Of a stretch of 37,662 nucleotides of DNA, positions 32,775 through 37,662 are shown in pieces. Below the pieces are notes generated by a model that worked only from the letters and a program-made list of their open reading frames with translations, was not told where the DNA came from and ran no database searches. The DNA lies in assembly GCA_900555435.1 (NCBI GenBank), contig USLH01000001.1, forward strand, positions 1-37,662, read 5' to 3'. Position 1 is the first letter of the stretch. The number at the start of each line of letters is the position of its first letter. Origin of the DNA: an uncultured Oscillospiraceae bacterium. Its GTDB lineage: Bacteria > Bacillota > Clostridia > Oscillospirales > Ruminococcaceae. The position numbers were made by a program, and so were the translations under genes.

Positions 32775-32824
32775 TCGCCACCCCGCGAAAATCGAGGCAC
32801 AAATCGGAAAGGAGCGTGTTTTTC

Positions 32825-33043
32825 TTGAAAACAAAAGCCATCCTCCGAATCGTCAGCCTTGCCATGCTGATTGCGGCAGCCGTCTTTGTTTTATGCGCCC
32901 TGTCCAATCCCGGGCTGGGACGGATCTTCTATATCGGCAGTATCAAAATCGGGGCGGACGTGAAGCGGATATTTTATGCGGCATATCTCATTGTCATGGC
33001 CGCCCTGTTCGGCATTTCCTTTCTTGTGAAGGACAAGAAGTAA
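32825..33043 (+). CDS. Unknown 72-residue two-helix membrane protein
   Basis: Two hydrophobic segments, about 7-26 (IVSLAMLIAAAVFVLCAL) and 49-66 (IFYAAYLIVMAALFGISF), flank a short loop and are bounded by basic residues, suggesting a helical hairpin with both ends in the cytoplasm. The start is ambiguous: a TTG at 32825 with AAAGGAG 10 bases upstream is preferred over a GTG at 32816, which lies almost on the RBS. No family recognised. It stands alone between dut and the nitrilase-like gene. Confidence 0.65.
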   Translation: MKTKAILRIVSLAMLIAAAVFVLCALSNPGLGRIFYIGSIKIGADVKRIFYAAYLIVMAALFGISFLVKDKK

Positions 33044-33088
33044 GCGGCTCCCATATCTCCGCTGACAGCATCAAAAGGAGGAGCAACT

Positions 33089-33826
33089 ATGAAGTGCGCC
33101 CTTGCAGCCGTCGGGTTTCTCAACGGAAACATCGAATATAACAAGAAGATCCTTGCCGATACCCTCGAAAAATGCGCAGGCAAAGCGGAGGTTGTCCTCT
33201 TCGGAGAAGCGTTTCTTCAAGGCTTTTCCGGCATCCGTTTTGAGCCGGAATACGACCGGGCAATGGCTCTTTCCCGCACGGACCCTGTGATCGGCGAAAT
33301 CGGCGCAATGGCAAAGGAGTTCTCCCTTGCCGTATCCTTCGGCTTCATCGAAAAGGACTGCGGCTCGTTCTTCAGCTCCCAGATGACCCTCGATCCAGGC
33401 GGCCGGATCATCGACCTGTACCGCAGAGTATCCCCGGGATGGAAAGAACCCTTCGCAGGAAAGGAATACCGGGAGGGCAGCGGTTTTCACACCTTCCCCT
33501 TTCTCGGCAAAAAAATCGCCGTCGGATTATGCGGGGATCTCTGGTACGAAGAAAACATCGCCCTCTTAAACGAATTAGACCCGGACGTCGTCTGGTGGCC
33601 CGTTTATACCGACTATACCGATTCGGAATGGAACGAAAAAGCAAAACGCGAATACGCAGAACAGGCCGGTAAGATCCACGCTCCCGTTCTTTACGTCAAC
33701 TCCGTCTGCCTTGATTCATCCGGAGATTCCGAAATCGCCAAAGGCGGCGCCGCCCTGTTTGAAAAAGGCTCCATAAAAGAAGAACTCCCGGCAGGAAAAG
33801 AAGGGATCCGGATCGTTGCGTTCTAG
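33089..33826 (+). CDS. Nitrilase-superfamily hydrolase, catalytic Lys replaced by Arg
   Basis: A 245-residue carbon-nitrogen hydrolase-fold protein. Glu40 (LFGEAFLQGF) and nucleophile Cys148 (GLCGDLWYEE) of the Glu-Lys-Cys triad are clear. At the Lys position (family pattern YRKxHL) the sequence is YRRVSPGW, giving Arg113. A second Glu near the Cys (Glu154 or Glu155) is kept. Most members hydrolyse amides such as omega-amides or N-carbamoyl compounds; activity here is uncertain. The RBS AAAGGAGGAG is 7 bases before the ATG. Its base composition is less GC-rich and has more A-ending codons than its neighbours, which may indicate transfer. Confidence 0.85.
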   Translation: MKCALAAVGFLNGNIEYNKKILADTLEKCAGKAEVVLFGEAFLQGFSGIRFEPEYDRAMALSRTDPVIGEIGAMAKEFSLAVSFGFIEKDCGSFFSSQMTLDPGGRIIDLYRRVSPGWKEPFAGKEYREGSGFHTFPFLGKKIAVGLCGDLWYEENIALLNELDPDVVWWPVYTDYTDSEWNEKAKREYAEQAGKIHAPVLYVNSVCLDSSGDSEIAKGGAALFEKGSIKEELPAGKEGIRIVAF

Positions 33827-33896
33827 TCCCATTTCTTGTCGTTCTTATTGGCACGAAAAAACATCCACCGTTTTCATCAAAAAAGGAGGAACAACC

Positions 33897-34154
33897 ATGA
33901 AACGCACCCTGCTCTTACTGCTTTATCTCTTAGGCGGCATCCTTCTGGGAACGCTGCTGGGGGAACTGGCCGGAAAGGTCTCCTTCCTCCGGTGGCTCTG
34001 CATTGGCAAGACCATAGGCGTGGATTCCTTTTCCGTGGACCTGGCGGTGCTCCAGTTCAGCGTATCCTTCCACATCGGCCTGAACATCGCCATGCTCCTC
34101 TGCATCGCCGCCGCCATTTTTCTTTATGTGAAGACCGCACCCAAGATCCGCTGA
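33897..34154 (+). CDS. DUF4321 family membrane protein
   Basis: An 85-residue protein with two hydrophobic segments (about 3-22, LLLLLYLLGGILLGTLLG, and about 55-80, LNIAMLLCIAAAIFLYV) and a conserved-looking middle (FLRWLCIGKTIGVDSFSVDLAVLQFSVSF, residues about 30-58). Small proteins of this pattern stand near maf and mreB in many Firmicutes; function unknown. The ATG at 33897 has AAAGGAGG upstream; the longer frame begins inside the nitrilase-like gene. Confidence 0.8.
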   Translation: MKRTLLLLLYLLGGILLGTLLGELAGKVSFLRWLCIGKTIGVDSFSVDLAVLQFSVSFHIGLNIAMLLCIAAAIFLYVKTAPKIR

Positions 34155-34178
34155 TTTTTCTGAAAAGAAAGGCAAAAA

Positions 34179-34820
34179 ATGGAACAGACCTTGAAAGATC
34201 CCGTCGGGGAACCTCGTTTTCTGAAAGAACTGCCCCCGCTCATCTTAGCCTCCCGCTCCCCCCGCAGACGGGAACTTCTCTCCCGCCTGACGGAAGATTT
34301 TCAGGTGGTGGCCTCCTCCTTCAATGAAGCGCCCCTGATGCACGCCTCCCTTTCCCCGGAGGAACTGGTGCTCTCCCTCTCCGAGGGCAAGGCACGGGCG
34401 ATCCAAAATGTCCCGGAAAACGCCGTGGTCATCGGCGGTGATACCGTTGTAGTCTCCCCGGAGGGGACGGTTTTCGGCATCCCCAAAGATCGAGAGGATG
34501 CTTTTTCCATGCTCCTTGCTTTATCTGGAAGAACCCACCGGGTCGTCACCGGCGTCACCCTGCTGCAGAACGCCCGCTGCCGCCGCTTTTTTGTGACCAC
34601 CGAAGTGGAATTCTACCCACTCTCCGAAGAAGAGATCCTCTGGTATTTAGAGACCGGCGAACCCTTCGACAAAGCCGGCGCCTATGGCATCCAGGGAAAA
34701 GGCTCCCTCCTTGTCCGGGAGATCCGGGGCGATTATGCAAACGTTGTCGGGCTCCCCGTCGCCGAGCTTGCCCGAAATCTGCAGAGTTTTCTGAATATTC
34801 AAAAAGTAAGTCTTGCCTAA
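34179..34820 (+). CDS. maf: Maf family nucleotide pyrophosphatase
   Basis: Hydrolyses non-canonical NTPs (dTTP, UTP or modified nucleotides in relatives) and has been tied to septum formation. The 213-residue product has ILASRSPRRREL (22-33), the acidic GGDTVV (Asp88), and FDKAGAYGIQGKG in the C-terminal half. An N-terminal extension of about 20 residues precedes the usual start; the only ATG with an upstream AAAGG is the one chosen. The order maf-mreBCD is widely conserved. The stop codon TAA is part of the mreB -35 box. Confidence 0.95.
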   Translation: MEQTLKDPVGEPRFLKELPPLILASRSPRRRELLSRLTEDFQVVASSFNEAPLMHASLSPEELVLSLSEGKARAIQNVPENAVVIGGDTVVVSPEGTVFGIPKDREDAFSMLLALSGRTHRVVTGVTLLQNARCRRFFVTTEVEFYPLSEEEILWYLETGEPFDKAGAYGIQGKGSLLVREIRGDYANVVGLPVAELARNLQSFLNIQKVSLA

Positions 34821-34841
34821 TCCCGCTTGGCAGGATATAAT
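34813..34841 (+). promoter_or_regulatory. Sigma-A promoter of mreBCD
   Basis: TTGCCT (34813-34818), a 17-base spacer, and consensus TATAAT (34836-34841). The -35 box covers the last codons of maf and the first base of its stop. Leader of about 60 bases before mreB. Confidence 0.88.
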
Positions 34842-34906
34842 AAAAGATGGTGCAGCATCGTTTCTGCGCCCAATCTGCGGCATCCGCAAAAAAGGAAGTG
34901 CATTCC

Positions 34907-35929
34907 ATGTTTTCAAAAGATATCGGCATTGATTTAGGTACTGCGAATACTTTGGTATACATGAAGGGCAAAGGCATCATCATCCGGGAGCCCAGCGTCG
35001 TCGCTGTGGACACCAAAACGGATAAGGTCAAATGCGTCGGCCAGGAAGCAAAGGACGTCATCGGCCGCACCCCCGGCTCCATCGTCACCGTCCGCCCCTT
35101 AAAGGACGGCGTTATCGCCGACTTCGACGTGACCACCAGTATGCTCACCGAATTCATCCACAAAGCCATCGGAAAAGGCTTCTTCTCCCGCCCGAGAGTC
35201 GTCATCTGCATCCCCTCCGGCGTTACTGCCGTGGAGCGCCGGGCTGTCCGGGACGCCGCCGAGCAGGCAGGCGCCAAGCGGGTCTCTATCATTGAAGAGC
35301 CCATGGCAGCTGCCATCGGAGCCGGCCTTCCCGTCGCCGAGCCTCAAGGCTCCATGGTCGTCGACATCGGCGGCGGCACCAGCGAGGTGGCCGTTATTTC
35401 CTTAGGCGGCATCGTTGCGTCCAAATCCGTCCGGGTGGGCGGCGATGAATTCGACGCCTCCATTATCAACTTCATCAAGAAGAAATATAACCTCCTGATC
35501 GGCGAGCGCACCGCCGAAAACATAAAGATCCAGATCGGCTCCGCCTGCCCATTAGAGGACGGCGAGCTGTCCATGGAGATCAAAGGCCGTAACCTCTTGA
35601 ACGGCCTCCCCGAAAACATCACCATCACCTCGGATCAGATCCGGGGTGCTCTGGAAGATCCGCTCTCCCAGGTCCTCGATGCCATCCGCCTGACCCTGGA
35701 GCGAACCCCTCCGGAACTGTCCGCCGACATCATCGATCAGGGCATCACTCTTACCGGTGGCGGCGCTCTGCTCCGTGGGCTTGATAAGCTCATCCACGAT
35801 GAGACCGGCATGCCCGTGAAGATCGCCGAAAGCCCATTGGACTGCGTTGCCACCGGCGCCGGCATGGTTTTGGACAACATTGACACCCTCACCGACGTTC
35901 TTAGCGAAGATGACACCAATCACTACTGA
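34907..35929 (+). CDS. mreB: Rod shape-determining protein MreB
   Basis: Bacterial actin that guides lateral wall synthesis. The 340 residues have phosphate-1 motif IDLGTANTLVY (8-18), phosphate-2 DIGGGTSEVAVIS (about 165-177), and the adenosine-binding GGGALLRGLD near 285-295. The ATG at 34907 has GGAAGTG upstream. It begins a unit with its own promoter, mreB-mreC-mreD, and PBP2 follows; the cell is therefore probably rod-shaped. Confidence 0.98.
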   Translation: MFSKDIGIDLGTANTLVYMKGKGIIIREPSVVAVDTKTDKVKCVGQEAKDVIGRTPGSIVTVRPLKDGVIADFDVTTSMLTEFIHKAIGKGFFSRPRVVICIPSGVTAVERRAVRDAAEQAGAKRVSIIEEPMAAAIGAGLPVAEPQGSMVVDIGGGTSEVAVISLGGIVASKSVRVGGDEFDASIINFIKKKYNLLIGERTAENIKIQIGSACPLEDGELSMEIKGRNLLNGLPENITITSDQIRGALEDPLSQVLDAIRLTLERTPPELSADIIDQGITLTGGGALLRGLDKLIHDETGMPVKIAESPLDCVATGAGMVLDNIDTLTDVLSEDDTNHY

Positions 35930-35960
35930 TCCCCGTTTTTCGGAAGGGAGATGGTGACCT

Positions 35961-36839
35961 CTGCGGGAATTTTTCAAAAGTCGGCGCTTCAAGATCATTC
36001 TCGCCGTGATCGCCGTTCTCTTGGGCGGAATGCTCTACGCCGCCTCCACCGACGGAATTGCCGCCCTGCCGGAGCAGGCGCTCTCCTTCATCGCCGTCCC
36101 GGTGCAGAAGGCGGCGGCCTGGGTTTCCGACGGGCTGACAGGCTTTTTCTCCGTCTTTTTTGACGCAAGGGAAAATTATGAGGAAAACCTCCGTTTGAAA
36201 GAGGAGATCTCTGACCTCAGAAAACAGCTGGTGGACTATGAATCCACCAAGACCGAAAACGAACGCTTAAAAGAGATCACCGGTTTAAAAGAGCTGAACC
36301 CCGACATCGAGTTCCAGCCTGCCGGCGTCATTGCAAGAGATCCAGACGACCGCTTCGGCTCCTTCACCATCGACATAGGCACCCTCCACGGTGTCTCCGT
36401 CCGGGACCCCGTGGTCACCGGCGAAGGGCTCATCGGCTACGTCAGCCAGGTCGGCCCCTCCTACGCAAAGGTTGTGACCATCCTAAGCCCCGACTTAAAC
36501 GTAGGTGCCATGGAGATCCGCACCAAGGATACCGGCAACGTCTCCGGCACCGTAGAACTGGCCGCCAAGGGACAGACCTCTCTGGAGCTGCTCCCCAAGG
36601 ACACCCAGGTGAAGGCAGGAGACATCGTCGTCACCGCCGGTACCAGCGGTCTTTATCCGCAGGGCCTGATCATCGGCACCGTCACGGAGGTGAAACTGGA
36701 AAAATCCGGCATCACCAAAACCGCCGTGCTTCAGCCGGTCAGCGACATCGATAACATCAAAAACGTTTTTGTCCTCACGGACTTTTTAGGCAAGTCAAAC
36801 GGCGATGCCCTCGCCGACCGTCTGGATCCGGAGTCATAA
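35961..36839 (+). CDS. mreC: Cell shape protein MreC, probable CTG start
   Basis: MreC links MreB and MreD to penicillin-binding proteins outside the membrane. The frame has an in-frame stop at 35955-35957, and the first plausible start is CTG at 35961, with GGAAGGGAG ending 10 bases upstream. It gives an N-terminus (M)REFFKSRRFKIILAVIAVLL, exactly the basic-then-hydrophobic pattern of MreC, and 292 residues in total. The GTG at 36006 has no RBS and would cut off the basic part and half the membrane helix. A coiled coil (about 58-95) and two beta-barrel domains (about 120-280, FQPAGVIARDPDDRFGSFTIDIG) follow. A frameshift error at the start is the main alternative. Confidence 0.88.
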   Translation: MREFFKSRRFKIILAVIAVLLGGMLYAASTDGIAALPEQALSFIAVPVQKAAAWVSDGLTGFFSVFFDARENYEENLRLKEEISDLRKQLVDYESTKTENERLKEITGLKELNPDIEFQPAGVIARDPDDRFGSFTIDIGTLHGVSVRDPVVTGEGLIGYVSQVGPSYAKVVTILSPDLNVGAMEIRTKDTGNVSGTVELAAKGQTSLELLPKDTQVKAGDIVVTAGTSGLYPQGLIIGTVTEVKLEKSGITKTAVLQPVSDIDNIKNVFVLTDFLGKSNGDALADRLDPES

Positions 36840-36851
36840 GAAAGGAGCGCT

Positions 36852-37373
36852 ATGGCACTGGGAAAAACCGCCAAATCGATCCTCAAATGGGCCGTTTACA
36901 GCTTTGTCCTCCTGCTTCTTTACACCCTGCAGGCTTCTCCCGCCCTCTTTTCCATCCACGGCATCAAGCCGGTCTTCGTGATCCCCATGGCTGTCTCCGT
37001 GGCGCTTTTTGAAAACGAGGCGGGCGCCGGGGCTTTCGGCTTGGCGGCAGGGCTTTTGTGGGATTTCTCCGCCGGAAAGCTCTTCGGCTTTTACGGCATG
37101 GCACTGATGGTCTGCTGCGTCTGCATTTCCCTTCTCTCCATGTATTTTATGAAGGTGAACCTTTCAAACGCCGTGATCCTTTCCGCTGCGACCGGCTTTC
37201 TTTTAAGCCTCTGGAACTTCCTCTTCTATTACCTCATCTGGGGCTACGGCAGCAGCGCTGTAAGCTTCGGCAAGCTGATGCTTGTCCTTATTTACACCGT
37301 TTTGTTCTCCGGTCCCATCTATCTTCTGACCCGCCTGATCGCCACGCACTTAAACCCTGTGCTGCGGGCCTGA
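36852..37373 (+). CDS. mreD: Rod shape-determining protein MreD
   Basis: A 173-residue integral membrane protein with five or six hydrophobic segments (about 11-28, 40-60, 62-76, 78-98, 106-128, 140-160). The family patterns at the start of the cytoplasmic loop and AGLLWDFSAGKLFGFYGMAL (about 66-85) are present. AAAGGAG precedes the ATG, 12 bases after mreC. Confidence 0.95.
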   Translation: MALGKTAKSILKWAVYSFVLLLLYTLQASPALFSIHGIKPVFVIPMAVSVALFENEAGAGAFGLAAGLLWDFSAGKLFGFYGMALMVCCVCISLLSMYFMKVNLSNAVILSAATGFLLSLWNFLFYYLIWGYGSSAVSFGKLMLVLIYTVLFSGPIYLLTRLIATHLNPVLRA

Positions 37374-37383
37374 AAAAACACCA

Positions 37384-37429
37384 CCTGCGGCAGGATCCCA
37401 CGGCCTTGCGCCGCAGGACCTGCTTTTTT
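37384..37429 (+). terminator. Terminator between mreD and PBP2
   Basis: CCTGCGGC (37384-37391) pairs with GCCGCAGG (37410-37417); an alternative stem GCAGG/CCTGC ends directly at TTTTTTGCTTTTTT (from 37424). The two stems overlap, so they are mutually exclusive. Located 79 bases upstream of the PBP2 start, it may uncouple or attenuate PBP2 expression. Confidence 0.7.
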
Positions 37430-37452
37430 GCTTTTTTCTGAAAGGAGCTTCC

Positions 37453-37662
37453 ATGATCCCCCAAAAAACGCCCAAACCCAAGGAACGGGGACGCCTGATC
37501 GTCTTGAGCTTTCTCTCCGCCCTCGTCTGCGCCGCCTATATTTTAAACCTCATGAACTTCCAGATTGTCCGGGGTTCGGAATTCCAGGCCCAGACCCAGC
37601 AGCTCACCGTCAGCAAGATCGCCGTCAAAGCCGCCCGGGGCGAGATCGTCGACTGCAACGGC
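37453..37662 (+). CDS. mrdA: Penicillin-binding protein 2, N-terminus only
   Basis: The first 70 codons of a class B penicillin-binding protein, a transpeptidase that acts with MreBCD and RodA in wall elongation. Basic residues (KPKERGR) are followed by one membrane anchor (about 14-34), then QIVRGSEFQAQTQQLTVSKI and AARGEIVDCNG, the start of the PBP dimerisation domain (RGxIxDxNG). The catalytic part lies beyond the window. AAAGGAG is 5 bases before the ATG. Confidence 0.9.
   Translation, partial: MIPQKTPKPKERGRLIVLSFLSALVCAAYILNLMNFQIVRGSEFQAQTQQLTVSKIAVKAARGEIVDCNG

Noticed and set aside
35951..36163. 70-codon frame starting at ATG 35951
   Set aside because: It has the better start codon but reads out of frame with mreC and gives an Arg-rich nonsense product; kept only as the frameshift alternative for mreC.
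1..37662. CRISPR array, insertion sequence, prophage, tRNA or rRNA
   Set aside because: No regularly spaced repeats, transposase or phage motifs, or cloverleaf with T-arm signature were seen on either strand. A tRNAscan-SE and repeat search would be decisive.

Overview
The window looks like a chromosomal segment from a GC-rich, Gram-positive Clostridia-type bacterium (phylum Bacillota, plausibly Oscillospirales or a neighbour). The evidence is a leucine T-box leader, a structured infC-rpmI-rplT leader, YqeG/YqeK/RsfS/YhbY and DUF4321 family proteins, LCP and MreBCD cell-wall genes, strong GGAGG ribosome binding sites, and sigma-A promoters with TTGACA/TATACT-type boxes. The assignment to a lineage is inference. 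I found no phage, insertion sequence, CRISPR array, rRNA or tRNA.

Left part, all on the minus strand (1-5380): a truncated efp; a compact yqeG / endonuclease-IV-like / aroQ operon with a strong terminator directly in front of it; rpsU with its own promoter and a folded leader; and leuS behind a complete T-box leader with promoter, T-box and terminator.

Centre (5718-25720, minus strand): one nearly unbroken collinear run of 21 genes. In transcription order it starts with infC-rpmI-rplT (promoter at 25911-25939 and a terminator-containing leader), then a SpoU-type rRNA methylase, luxS, dprA, topA, trmFO, a lipoprotein, plsX, rnc, a radical SAM protein, smc, ftsY, a small membrane protein, rdgB, yhbY, nadD, an unknown four-helix membrane protein, yqeK, an LCP glycopolymer transferase, rsfS and a 46-residue membrane protein. 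Most neighbours are 0-55 bases apart or overlap. The run combines translation, DNA topology and chromosome organisation, nucleotide-pool cleaning and envelope synthesis. The acpP gene usually found between plsX and rnc is missing.

Right part (26030-37662, plus strand): it diverges from infC. It holds an unknown 168-residue protein, metY, a PatB/MalY-type C-S lyase, an atypical metallophosphoesterase, zapA, a U32/DUF3656 protein, dut, a small membrane protein, a nitrilase-superfamily protein with an altered triad, a DUF4321 protein, maf, mreB (own promoter), mreC (apparently starting at CTG), mreD and the first 70 codons of penicillin-binding protein 2. Its themes are sulfur amino acids, then cell division, cell shape and wall elongation.

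Most of the window is core housekeeping. The best leads are regulatory or small: a candidate pseudoknot between the infC leader and the loop of its terminator, the folded rpsU leader, -35 boxes built over stop codons, the CTG start of mreC, unnamed small membrane proteins inserted into conserved gene pairs, and two enzymes with substituted catalytic or metal-binding residues.
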